Assembly: GCF_014644455.1 (NCBI RefSeq)
Contig: NZ_BMKS01000001.1
Location: forward strand, 62,001-126,000
Length of the DNA stretch: 64,000 nucleotides
Direction of reading: 5' to 3'
DNA from: Caldovatus sediminis
Lineage (GTDB): Bacteria > Pseudomonadota > Alphaproteobacteria > Acetobacterales > Acetobacteraceae
This document shows, piece by piece, positions 19,517 through 29,531 of this stretch; the first letter of the stretch is position 1, and each line of letters opens with the position of its first letter. The notes beneath the pieces were generated by a model. That model saw only the letters and a list, made by a program, of their open reading frames with translations, was not told the origin of the DNA and did not search any database. The position numbers were made by a program, and so were the translations under genes.

Positions 19517-20713
19517 TCAGGTCAGATGCGGAAGCGCCAGGTAGTCCTGGCTCTGCATCTCGATCAGCCGGCTCGCCGTGCGCGCGAACATCGCCGCGTT
19601 CTCGCCGCGCGCGTAGAGCTCGTCCGGCATCGCGTCGGCCGAGGCGATCAGCTTGCAGCGGTGCTCGTAGAGCGCATCCACCAGGGTGATGAAGCGCCGC
19701 GCCTTGTCGTAGTTCTCCGGGCCCAGCCGCGGCACCGCATCCAGCACCAGCGTGTGGTAGTGTGTGGCGAGGGCGAGGTAATCCGCCGGGCCGAGCGGGC
19801 GGCCGCACAGCGCCTCGAAGTCGAAGCGCGCCACGCCGCGCGCCGCCTGCGGCACCTCGAGGCGCCGCCCGAGCAGGGCGAGATGCTCCGGCGCGCCGTG
19901 GGCCTGGCCGGTCAGCTCGGCGAAGGCGGCGTCGAGCGCGCGCTCCGCCCGCGCATCGGCGGGGACGTGCCAGGTCGGCAGGCCGCGGATGCGGTCGCGC
20001 CGGTAGTCGCGCGCGGCGTCGAGGTGCAGCACCTCGAGCCGGCGCTTGATCAGCGCGATGAAGGGCAGGAAGGCGTCGCGCCCCGGCTTGCCCCTGAACA
20101 GGTCGTCGGGCGCGGTGTTGGAGGTGGCGACCACCACCACGCCGCGGGCGAACAGCGCCTCGAACAGCCGCCCCAGGATCATCGCGTCGGCGATGTCGTG
20201 GACCTGGAACTCGTCGAAGCAGAGCAGCGCCGCCTCGGCGGCGATCGAGTCGGCGAGCGGCGGGATCGGGTCCGCGGCGTTGCCGTGCTCCTGCTTCCAG
20301 GCGTGGATGCGCCGGTGCGCCTGCTGCATGAACTGGTGGAAGTGCAGCCGCCTCTTCCGCGGCACCTCGGCGCAGGCGAAGAAGAGGTCCATCAGCATGG
20401 ACTTGCCGCGCCCGACCTCGCCGACGAGGTAGAGTCCCTGCGGCGCGGCGCCGTTCTCCACGCCCTCCTCGGGCGGCCGGCGGCGGAACAGGCGGGCGAG
20501 GAAGCCGGGCGCGCCGCCGTTCTCGTCCTGCGCGAGCGGCGGCGGGTCGTAGCCGCGCAGGCGGCGCCAGAGGTCCTGCAGCGTCTCCGCGGCCAGCTCC
20601 TGCGCCGGATCGGGCAGGAGCTGGCCGGCCGCGACGCGCGCCCGGTAGGCGGGCAGCGGGCCAGTGGCGGCGGGATGGGATGCGGGCGAGGGCGGGGCCA
20701 CGGGGGCATGCAT
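19517..20713 (-). CDS. zapE: AFG1/ZapE-family ATPase
   Basis: A 398-residue P-loop ATPase of the AFG1/ZapE family, linked in bacteria to Z-ring stability and, for the mitochondrial homologue, to membrane protein quality control. Seen: Walker A GEVGRGKSMLMDLFF, sensor-like HFHQFMQQAHRRIH, Walker B LLCFDEFQVHDIADAMIL, arginine-finger context FARGVVVVATSNTAPDDLF, and a C-terminal region ending in RTASRLIEMQSQDYL. The longer open frame reaches 20947, but homology begins near MHAPVAPPSP, so I start at that ATG. It is divergent from the glycosyltransferase gene. Confidence 0.9.
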   Translation of the reverse strand: MHAPVAPPSPASHPAATGPLPAYRARVAAGQLLPDPAQELAAETLQDLWRRLRGYDPPPLAQDENGGAPGFLARLFRRRPPEEGVENGAAPQGLYLVGEVGRGKSMLMDLFFACAEVPRKRRLHFHQFMQQAHRRIHAWKQEHGNAADPIPPLADSIAAEAALLCFDEFQVHDIADAMILGRLFEALFARGVVVVATSNTAPDDLFRGKPGRDAFLPFIALIKRRLEVLHLDAARDYRRDRIRGLPTWHVPADARAERALDAAFAELTGQAHGAPEHLALLGRRLEVPQAARGVARFDFEALCGRPLGPADYLALATHYHTLVLDAVPRLGPENYDKARRFITLVDALYEHRCKLIASADAMPDELYARGENAAMFARTASRLIEMQSQDYLALPHLT

Positions 20714-20924
20714 GGCGGGCGGCGGGATAGCCCGGCCTCCGGGGACGGTAAACCGCCCCGGCATGCGCGCCGGCCGGGCGCGGCCCGCCGCGCCGATCGC
20801 CCGCGCGTTTGACACGCCGCGGGCGCGCACGCAGCCTTGCCTGCAGGCATCCCGGGGCGCCGAGCCCGCGCCCGCCGCAGGGAAGGACGATGATCCCAGC
20901 CCCCGAGGCCGGCGCGAGGCGCGC

Positions 20925-22601
20925 ATGACGACGCCCAACGCCGCCATCTTCTACGACCCCGACGGCTACGACACGACCGCCGCGCCGATCATCGGGCGCC
21001 GCGTCGCCGGCGAGGAATTCCTGCGCGCCTTCGTGCGCCACTCCGGCTTCGACCGCCTGCGCGCCGTGGTGCGCCTCCCCGAGCACGGCGAGCGGTTCCG
21101 CCACCAGGTCGCGCGGATGGGCGCCACCGTCCCCGCCGACTGGGTGCCGCACGACGAGCCCCACCGCATCGCGGGCATGGGCAGCCTGTTCCTGCCCGGT
21201 CCGGGCCTGCCGCAATACGCCTGGCAGCGCCGGCGCCACCGGCAGGATGCGTATTCGCTCTGCGGCGTGACCCACACCACCTGCACCGACCGCACCATGG
21301 ACTCGATCGGCGACCTGCTGGTCTCGCCGACCCAGCCCTGGGACGCACTGGTCTGCACCTCGCGCGCGGTGCGCGACATGGTGGCGCGGCTGCTGCAGGA
21401 GCACGCCCTCTACCTGCGGGACCGCCTCGGCGCGCGGCGGATCGAGGGGCCGCAGCTCCCGGTCATCCCGCTCGGCGTGGACAGCGAGGCGCTGGCCCTG
21501 CCGGAAGCGGCGCGGGCCGGCTGGCGCGGCCGCCTCGGCATCGCCGAGGGCGACGTGGCGGCGCTGATGCTCGGGCGGCTGTCGCACGCCACCAAGGTCA
21601 ACCCGCTGCCGATGTATCTCGCCCTCGGCCGCGCCGCGCGGGCGGCGGCCGCGCCGGGACGGCGGGTGCACCTGATCCTCGCCGGCTGGTTCGACGGCCC
21701 GGCGGCCGAGCGCGCCTTCCGCGAGCCGCCGGCGACGCTCTGCCCGGAGGTGACGGTGCACGTCCTCGACGGCCGCGCGCCGGAGGTGCGGCGCGGGATC
21801 TGGGCCGCCGCGGACTTCTTCACCCTGCTCGTGGACAACATCCAGGAGACCTTCGGCCTGGCGCCGGTGGAGGCGATGGCGGCGGGGCTTCCCGTGGTGG
21901 TCAGCGACTGGGACGGGTTCCGCGACACGGTCGAGGACGGCGTGCAGGGCTTCCGCATCCCGACCCTGATGGCGACGGCGGGCGGCGACCTCGCCTCGCG
22001 CTACGCGGTCTGGGCCGACAGTTACGCCGACTACGCCGCCGGGGTCGGCCAGTTCGTCGCGGTGGACGTGGCCGCGGCCGAGGCCGCCTATCGCACGCTG
22101 ATCGCCGAGCCGGAGCGGCGCCGCGCCATGGCCGAGGCGGCGCGCGCCCGCGCCCGCGCGGCCTACGATTGGCGCGTCGTGATCGGCCAGTACCGCGCGC
22201 TGTGGGACGAGCTGGCCCGGCTGCGGCAGGGCGCCGCCTCGGCGGGCAGCGAGCGCGCGCCCCCTGTCGCCGGGCGCGAGCGCGTGCCGCTGCGGCCCAA
22301 TCCCTTCGCCGCGTTCGCGGCCTATCCGACGCGCCGCCTCGCGGCAGCGATGCGCTTCGCGCCCGCCCCCGGCGTCTCGCGCGAGACGCTGCAGGCGCTC
22401 GGCGCCGTGCCGGGCGCGGTGGTGCGCGGGGCGCTGCTGCCCTCGGCGGCGGAGATGGAGGCGGTGCTCGACCGCCTGGCCGCGGACGGCCCGGCGAGCC
22501 TGGAGACGCTGACCGGTCTGGTGCCGCCGGGGCGGCGCCAGCGGCTCGCGCGCGGTCTCGCCTGGCTGGCGAAGCTCGACCTGGTGCGGGTGGCGGAGTG
22601 A
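20925..22601 (+). CDS. GT-B glycosyltransferase (GT4-like)
   Basis: A 558-residue glycosyltransferase with a GT-B fold. The donor-binding domain is evident in the C-terminal half: LGRLSHATKVNPL, IWAAADFFTLLVDNIQETFG, then APVEAMAAGLPVVVSDWDGF with the EX7E-type acidic pair, and GFRIPTL. The N-terminal acceptor domain includes YDPDGYDTTAAPIIGRRVAGEEFLRAF. About 120 residues after the catalytic core (from residue 440) form an Ala/Arg-rich extension with no recognised domain. GAGG precedes the ATG. No polysaccharide genes flank it, so the acceptor is unknown. Confidence 0.85.
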   Translation: MTTPNAAIFYDPDGYDTTAAPIIGRRVAGEEFLRAFVRHSGFDRLRAVVRLPEHGERFRHQVARMGATVPADWVPHDEPHRIAGMGSLFLPGPGLPQYAWQRRRHRQDAYSLCGVTHTTCTDRTMDSIGDLLVSPTQPWDALVCTSRAVRDMVARLLQEHALYLRDRLGARRIEGPQLPVIPLGVDSEALALPEAARAGWRGRLGIAEGDVAALMLGRLSHATKVNPLPMYLALGRAARAAAAPGRRVHLILAGWFDGPAAERAFREPPATLCPEVTVHVLDGRAPEVRRGIWAAADFFTLLVDNIQETFGLAPVEAMAAGLPVVVSDWDGFRDTVEDGVQGFRIPTLMATAGGDLASRYAVWADSYADYAAGVGQFVAVDVAAAEAAYRTLIAEPERRRAMAEAARARARAAYDWRVVIGQYRALWDELARLRQGAASAGSERAPPVAGRERVPLRPNPFAAFAAYPTRRLAAAMRFAPAPGVSRETLQALGAVPGAVVRGALLPSAAEMEAVLDRLAADGPASLETLTGLVPPGRRQRLARGLAWLAKLDLVRVAE

Positions 22602-22775
22602 CGGCGGCGGCAGCGGTGACCGAGCGGTGCCGAGGCCGCGAATGCGGCCCGCCGCCCTTGCGGCGAAGCCGGGCAAGCCGCGGGTTCGCGCCGGCGTCCG
22701 GGCGGCGGCCGACGAGGCACATCGGCCGCCGCGGCCACGAGCCGGGCACGGGCCACCCGCGAGGCGGCGCCGCGC

Positions 22776-23255
22776 TCAGGCGCTCCGGCCGCGGTCCGGG
22801 TCGCGCATCGGGCCCGCGCCGCCGTCGGGATCGAACGGCGCCCGCACCCGCGCGAACCTCGCGCCGAGGCGCTCCAGCACGCGCAGGCCGTCCGGCTCGT
22901 CGCGGATGCGCAGGCGCCCGCCGCCGATCTCGCAGGGCAGGCGCCGGCTGCCGAGATGCCAGGCGATGCGGGCGAGCTGATCGGGCGTCGCCGCCGCCAC
23001 CTCGACCAGCGGCTCGTCCGCCGCGCGGACGAGGACGAGGCTGCCGTCCTCGAGCTCCAGCCCGTCGCCGTCGTGCAGCACGGGGGCGCCCGGCAGGTCG
23101 AGCACGAAGGCGAGGCCGCCCTCGCCGAGGCAGCGGCGGCGCCCGAGGCGCGACCGGTCGGCGTAGGACAGGACGACGGCGTCGCGCGCCGCATCCTCCT
23201 GCCAGGCGCCGGCGCGGTGGAGACTGGTCGCGCGGGGCAGCAGGGCCTCGACCAC
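22776..23255 (-). CDS. UreE-like urease accessory/nickel-delivery protein
   Basis: A 159-residue protein resembling UreE, the nickel metallochaperone of urease. The N-terminal domain has the small UreE beta-barrel pattern (SRLGRRRCLGEGGLAFVLDL, HDGDGLELEDG). The C-terminal domain has the diagnostic TPDQLARIAWHLGSRRLPCEI, RVLERLGARFARVRAPFDPDG. The metal-binding His of the classic WHLGNRH element is only partly kept: the first His is present, the second is Arg. There is no His-rich tail. I chose GTG because GGGGAAGG lies 7 nt before it; the longer frame has no homology. No other urease gene is near, which is unusual. Confidence 0.7.
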   Translation of the reverse strand: MVEALLPRATSLHRAGAWQEDAARDAVVLSYADRSRLGRRRCLGEGGLAFVLDLPGAPVLHDGDGLELEDGSLVLVRAADEPLVEVAAATPDQLARIAWHLGSRRLPCEIGGGRLRIRDEPDGLRVLERLGARFARVRAPFDPDGGAGPMRDPDRGRSA

Positions 23256-23661
23256 CGCGGCACCTTCCCCGTCAGGCCGGCAGGCCGGCGCAGGAATGCC
23301 CGACAGCCGCGGCGAGGCCGGACCGACGCCGCGCGGTCCCGCCGCCGCGACGGCGGTGCGTCGGACCGCGGCGGGCGCGGGCGCCGGCATCACGCGCCCC
23401 GCCCGCGACGCGTGCCGCGATCCCCGGCATCCTCGCCGCGATCGGCTCCCGCGCCGGCGCCGCAGGCCTTGCGGCGGCCTCGGCCCGGCGGCCGCATCCA
23501 GCCCGGGTCATGCGCTGCGCCATGGCAGGAAGGTATGGTGCCGGCGCGGCACGGATCAAGCGAGCGGCGCCCGTCGCAGGACCGGAGCATGCGCCGGCAG
23601 GCCGTTGCGCCACGCCGTCGCGCCGCGCAGCATCGGGCGGACCGGGGAACCGAGGAGGGCG
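23256..23661. other. Intergenic region, no gene seen
   Basis: This is the divergent region between the UreE-like gene and the propeller relic. The frames crossing it are Arg/Ala-rich and lack ribosome-binding sites and family resemblance. A TATGGT at about 23534 is a possible -10 for the plus-strand gene, but no matching -35 is evident. Confidence 0.45.
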
Positions 23662-24129
23662 ATGCCGCCGGAGCCGCTGTTCGTCAGGCTGGGGTCCGCC
23701 CGCTACGGCATCGAGCGGCCCTGGGGCGCGCTGCCCGCCACGCCGGGCAGCGTCGTGACCGACGCCGCCTGCGACGCCGCGGGCAACGTCCTCGTGCTGA
23801 TCCGCTCCGACGGCCACACGGCGGGCGCCGCCAATCCGCGGTGGTCGTGCTCGCCCCGGACGGGCGCCTCCTCCGCGCCTGGGGCGCCGGCGCGGTGGCG
23901 GACGGGCACCACAAGCCGATGGCGGCGCATGGCGGGCCGGACGGCACGCTCTGCGTCACCGACCAGACGCCGCGGCTGCCCTGGCTCTCGGCGGAGGGCG
24001 CGCTGCTAGGGCGCTGCCGCCCGGTGCTGAACGGCGCCCGCGGTATGGCGCGACGCCGCCTCGGGCGCGCTCTACCTCGCGGAGACGAACCCGAGCCGCA
24101 TCACGCGGCTGGTGCCGGTCGCCGGCTGA
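23662..24129 (+). pseudogene. Frameshifted NHL/SMP-30-like beta-propeller protein
   Basis: The remains of a protein of about 155 residues with propeller-blade repeats. Frame 1 starts at an ATG behind GAGGAGGG (MPPEPLFVRLGSARYGIERPWG, then SVVTDAACDAAGNVLVLIRS). The sense then moves to another frame near 23840 (VVVLAPDGRLLRAWG, then DGTLCVTDQTPRLPWLS) and returns to frame 1 near 24043 (DAASGALYLAETNPSRITRL) before TGA. The two shifts compensate, so start and stop share a frame, but that frame is interrupted by TAG at 24007. This is either a decayed gene or two indel sequencing errors. Confidence 0.7.
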
Positions 24130-24365
24130 GCGGGCCGCCCGCCGGGACGCGGCGCGCACGGGGGGCGCCGACAGGAGTGCCCGTCGCCGACCCGCTCCGC
24201 GTGGCCGGCCCCACACCCGGCGGCAAGCCGCGCGGCATCGCGCCGCGGCCGACACGCCCCGGCGCGCGCGTGCCCCCTCGCGCCGCGGGAGGCGCGGTCG
24301 GCGGTGGCGCGCGCGGTCAAGCCGAACTAGCCTCGGCGCGCGGGCATCGGGAGGGAGCGCGCGCC

Positions 24366-24689
24366 ATGATCGTCGAGGAACGCATCTACACCCTGCATCC
24401 GGGCCAGGCGGGGGCCTACCTCAAGGCCTACGAGGCCGAGGGGATGGCGATCCAGAAGCCGATCCTCGGGCGCATGGTCGGCTACTACCAGACCGAGTTC
24501 GGCACGCTGAACCAGGTGATCCACATGTGGGCCTACGAGGACCTCGCCGAGCGCGCGGAGCGGCGGGCGCGGCTGCAGGCGGACACGCGCTGGCAGGCCT
24601 ACGTCGCCAAGGTGCGGCCGCTGATCCTCAGGCAGGAGAACAAGCTGCTGCTGCCCGCGCCCTTCCTCGAGGTGAAGTGGCAGGACTGA
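24366..24689 (+). CDS. NIPSNAP family protein
   Basis: A 107-residue protein of the NIPSNAP family, a ferredoxin-like alpha/beta dimeric barrel. Seen: the start MIVEERIYTLHPGQAGAYLK, the central HMWAYEDLAERAERRARL, and the end FLEVKW. Most bacterial members have no proven enzymatic role. GGGAGGGAG precedes the start. It stands alone between the broken propeller gene and fumC, in the same direction as both. The sequence GAACTAGCCT about 40 nt upstream could be part of a promoter. Confidence 0.85.
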   Translation: MIVEERIYTLHPGQAGAYLKAYEAEGMAIQKPILGRMVGYYQTEFGTLNQVIHMWAYEDLAERAERRARLQADTRWQAYVAKVRPLILRQENKLLLPAPFLEVKWQD

Positions 24690-24822
24690 CCGGCGCGGGG
24701 CGGGAACGGGCGGCGGACCCGCCCCCGCCCGCCGCGCCGGGCCGGACGGGAATCCGCTCGGGACCGGCACCCGCATCGGCCGACCCGCGTTCCCATCCGC
24801 GCGAGACCAGGAGGGCAGGAGC

Positions 24823-26234
<1,412 letters not shown>

Positions 26235-26238
<4 letters not shown>

Positions 26239-26483
26239 GCGAAGGCACGGCAGGCCGCCACCTGCGCAAGCGCAGCTTCACCCTGGCCGGCCACCGCACC
26301 TCGGTGGCGCTGGAGCCGGAGTTCTGGGCGGCGCTGGAGGCGGCCGCGGCGCGGCGCGGCGTCAGCCTCGCCGGCCTGGTGGCGATGCTGGACGCGCGCC
26401 GGACGGAGGCCGCCGACGGCATGCCGCTGGCCAGCGCGCTGCGCGTCTTCGCCCTGCGGGAGGCGGCGGCGCCGCGCGGCTGA
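26235..26483 (+). CDS. Small ribbon-helix-helix protein coupled to fumC
   Basis: An 82-residue protein with a ribbon-helix-helix fold: a short basic strand (KRSFTLAGHRTSVALEPEFW) followed by two helices (AALEAAAARRGVSLAGLVAML). It matches the RHH_4-type domain, common in alphaproteobacteria, usually a homodimeric DNA-binding module. Its ATG overlaps the fumC TGA in ATGA, so it is translated only with fumC. A target gene cannot be inferred; autoregulation of fumC is possible. Confidence 0.8.
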
Positions 26484-26564
26484 CCGCGGCCCGCGCCGGG
26501 CGCGGACGCCACGCGGCTCGCGCTCGGCAGGCGCCGCCGGCCGTCCCCCCGTCCGCGATCCGCC

Positions 26565-29480
26565 CTATCCCCGTTCCGCCCGCCAGCGCGCCCAGGCGCT
26601 GGTCTCCGCGAGACGCCGCGGGTCGGCGAGGTTGCCGGACAGCCGCAGCCCGATGTCCGGCGCTTCGGCCTGCGCCGGCCGCGCCGCAATCTGCAGGTCG
26701 AGCGCGCCCCGCGCCAGGTCGATCGCGCCGCTCGCGCTCGCCGCGGTGCCGCCCTCGCCACCCAGCCGCGCCTGCTCGAGGACCGCCCGCCCGTCGAGGA
26801 GGCGGGCGGCGACCTCGAGCCGCTCGAAGGCGGTCGCGCCGCCGCCAGGGCCGTCGCTGACGCCGAGCGCGCGGCGCACCGCCTCCTCCGCCGCCTCGGG
26901 CGCCTCCTCGGCGGAGGCGGCGACCAGCGCGCCGAGGTCGAAGCCCACCATCACGCCGTTGCGCACCGCGAGGCGCAGCTCGCCTTCCAGGGTCGCCAGC
27001 AGGGCCGCCGGACTGTGCCCCCGTCCGTTGACCCGCAGTTCGCCCTCGGCGTGGCCCGCCGTCAGGTCGAGCACCGGCAGGCCGAACAGCGGCCCGGCGA
27101 TGGTGGCGCCCTCCAGCCGCAGCGCCGCGCTCACGGCCGGCGGCTCGGCGGCGCCGCCGCGCACGGCCAGCGCGCCCTGAACGGTGCCGCCGCCGAGCCG
27201 AGCGCGCAGGCCTTCCACCTCCAGCCGGCCGGCGGCGAGCCGCACGGCGCGTGCCTCCACCGCCTCCAGCGCCGGGGCGCCGGGGATCTCCACGAGGGCC
27301 GCCTCGACGGCCAGTTCCGCGTCCAGCCGGTCGAGCAGGGCGAGGCCCAGCGGCTCCGTGCCGTGCCAGCGCAACGGGGGCAGCACGATGCGCTCGGCGA
27401 GGAAGCGCCCGGTCAGCTTCGGCCGCGGCGCGGCACGATCGAGCGCGAGCGCGAACTGATGCCAGCGCCCCCGCAGCCCGGCCAGGGTCAGGTCGAGATA
27501 CTCCGCCGCCACCCCGCTCGGCGCGGCGACGAGACCGGAGGCGACCAGCGACAGCGAGCCCTCGCCGAGCCACTCGACACCTCCGAGGCCGAGCCCTTCG
27601 GCGAGGAACCGCGGGGCACCCGGATGCCGCAGGGCGAGCGTGCCGGCGAAGCGCGGCGCCCGCGCGTTCAGCGTGCCGGCCGCCTCGACGCGCAGCTCGC
27701 CGAGCTCGGCCTCGCCGCGCAGCGCCAGCGCCTCCGCGGGGCCGCCGCCGGAGAGCCGCAGCGCCAGGGGCTGGGCCGCCAGCCTCGTGCGGTCGGGCCA
27801 GTCCCCGGGCAGCAGCGCGGCGATGCCCGCGGCGTTGGCGGCCGTGGCCTCCAGGCTGAAGTCGGACAGCCGCAGGGTCGGCCCGGCGTTGCCGTTGCCG
27901 CCCTCCGGCGCGACCGCGCCCGAGACCGTCAGGTCGGCGCCGGCGACGTGGCCCGAGAGGCGCCGCAGCACGAGCCGGCCGCCCTCCAGCGCCGCATCCA
28001 GCGTCGTGCGCTCCGCCGCCACGCCGCGCCAGGCGACGTGCTCGGCGGCGATGCGCAGATTGGCGTCCAGCCGGCCGAGCGCCGCGGCGAGGTCGGCCCA
28101 GCCCAGCCCCTCCGGCACCAGGCCGTCCAGCGCGAGCCGGTCGAAGCTGAGCCCGGCGCCGATCGCCGGGCGCGGCCCGGCGAAGCGCAGCACCCCGGCG
28201 CCGGAGACGCGCGCGCCGTCGATCGTCGCCGCGAGGTCGGCGATCGAGGCCTGGCTCTCCTCGAGCACCAGGCGCAGCCGCCCCTCCCCGGCGCCGGGCC
28301 GCGACGGGTCCGTCCCGCCGAGCGGCACGCCGAAGGCGAGGAGCGTCTGGCGCAGGTTGGCGCCCTGGAAATGCAGCGCCAGCTCCAGGCGCCGCGCGGC
28401 CGAGGCGCCGGCGAGCTCGACGATCGTCTCGCCGGGCAGCAGGGCCGAGACGTCGGTGAGCGTCAGCCGCTCGTCCTCCAGCGTCGCGGCGCCGCGCAGC
28501 CGGCGCAGCGCGACGCCGCGGAAGCTCGCGGCCTCGGCCGAGAGATCGAGGCTGGTCGGCATGGCAGGCCGCCCGACCGCGGCGCGAAGCGCGGCGATCC
28601 AGGCGTCGAGATCGAGCCGGCTCGCCGCCAGCGCGATGTCGAGCCGCGGCCGCGGCAGCAGCCGCAGCGCCGCCGCCCCGCGCGCCGGCACGCCCGCCAG
28701 ATCGAGAACGATCTCGTCCGCGGCGATCAGCTCCGCCCTGGCGATCAGCCGCCCGGAGCCGCGGAACGGGCCGCGCGGCGCGGGCAGCAGGGCGGCGAGA
28801 TCCTCGCCGGCGGCCTCGACGCGACCCTCGAACCCGCCCTCGGGAAGCAGCGCGCCGCGGGCGGTGGCGGTGGCGCCCGCCGCGCCGAGGGTGAGGTCGA
28901 GGGTCGAGACGCCGTCGTAGCCGGGGCGCCCGAGGACGGCCGCGAAGCGCGTCGGCATGCCGCGGAAGGCGAACCGCCCCTCGACCTCCACCGCCTCCAG
29001 CGCGCCGCCGGCCGAGAGCCGCGCCGCGACGTCCTCGAGCACCGCCTCGCCGATGCGCACGCGCCCCTCCTCGATGCGGGCGTCGAGCGCGAGCAGCCAG
29101 GGCGGCGGACGCAGCGCCAGGGTGGTGGCGGGCGGCCAGGGCAGCCGGATCTCCGCGCCCACCAGCGCGATCTCGCGCGGCTCGATCCGTCCGGCGAGCA
29201 GCGCGCCGAGGTCGAGGCGCAGCCGCATGGTGCGGGCCGCGACGTCGATGTCGTCGCCGGCGGTGCCGACCCGCACGCGCGACGCCTCGATCCGCGGCTG
29301 CGGCAGGAGGGCGAGGCGGAGGTCGCCCTCGATGGCGACCGCCCGGCCGAGGCGGACGGCTGCCATCGCGGCCAGCCGCGGCCGCTGCGCCTCCCAGTCC
29401 ACGAAGCGCGGGCCGAGCCAGAGCGCGCCGCCAAGCGCGGCGAGCAGCAGCGCGAGCCCGAGGACGAGCCGGCGGGTCAT
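26565..29480 (-). CDS. AsmA-family protein
   Basis: A 971-residue AsmA-like protein: one N-terminal membrane anchor (LVLGLALLLAALGGALWLG) and a very long periplasmic beta-rich domain. The AsmA signature is clear just after the anchor (VRLGRAVAIEGDLRLALLPQPRIEASRVRVG), with a C-terminal AsmA_2-like part (GHSPAALLATLEGELRLAVRNGVM). Proteins of this group (AsmA, TamB, YhdP) are thought to bridge the periplasm and move phospholipid to the outer membrane. It is convergent with the RHH gene (81-nt gap) and 51 nt downstream of the 5-oxoprolinase gene on the same strand. Confidence 0.88.
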   Translation of the reverse strand: MTRRLVLGLALLLAALGGALWLGPRFVDWEAQRPRLAAMAAVRLGRAVAIEGDLRLALLPQPRIEASRVRVGTAGDDIDVAARTMRLRLDLGALLAGRIEPREIALVGAEIRLPWPPATTLALRPPPWLLALDARIEEGRVRIGEAVLEDVAARLSAGGALEAVEVEGRFAFRGMPTRFAAVLGRPGYDGVSTLDLTLGAAGATATARGALLPEGGFEGRVEAAGEDLAALLPAPRGPFRGSGRLIARAELIAADEIVLDLAGVPARGAAALRLLPRPRLDIALAASRLDLDAWIAALRAAVGRPAMPTSLDLSAEAASFRGVALRRLRGAATLEDERLTLTDVSALLPGETIVELAGASAARRLELALHFQGANLRQTLLAFGVPLGGTDPSRPGAGEGRLRLVLEESQASIADLAATIDGARVSGAGVLRFAGPRPAIGAGLSFDRLALDGLVPEGLGWADLAAALGRLDANLRIAAEHVAWRGVAAERTTLDAALEGGRLVLRRLSGHVAGADLTVSGAVAPEGGNGNAGPTLRLSDFSLEATAANAAGIAALLPGDWPDRTRLAAQPLALRLSGGGPAEALALRGEAELGELRVEAAGTLNARAPRFAGTLALRHPGAPRFLAEGLGLGGVEWLGEGSLSLVASGLVAAPSGVAAEYLDLTLAGLRGRWHQFALALDRAAPRPKLTGRFLAERIVLPPLRWHGTEPLGLALLDRLDAELAVEAALVEIPGAPALEAVEARAVRLAAGRLEVEGLRARLGGGTVQGALAVRGGAAEPPAVSAALRLEGATIAGPLFGLPVLDLTAGHAEGELRVNGRGHSPAALLATLEGELRLAVRNGVMVGFDLGALVAASAEEAPEAAEEAVRRALGVSDGPGGGATAFERLEVAARLLDGRAVLEQARLGGEGGTAASASGAIDLARGALDLQIAARPAQAEAPDIGLRLSGNLADPRRLAETSAWARWRAERG

Positions 29481-29531
29481 GGGCGAGGGCTCATGGGCGA
29501 AGGCGGCCGGCGCGGCGCGCCCGCTCCGCTG

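Noticed and set aside
23390-23590. A 66-codon minus-strand frame upstream of the UreE-like gene
   Set aside because: Gly/Arg/Ala-rich with no start context; probably non-coding.
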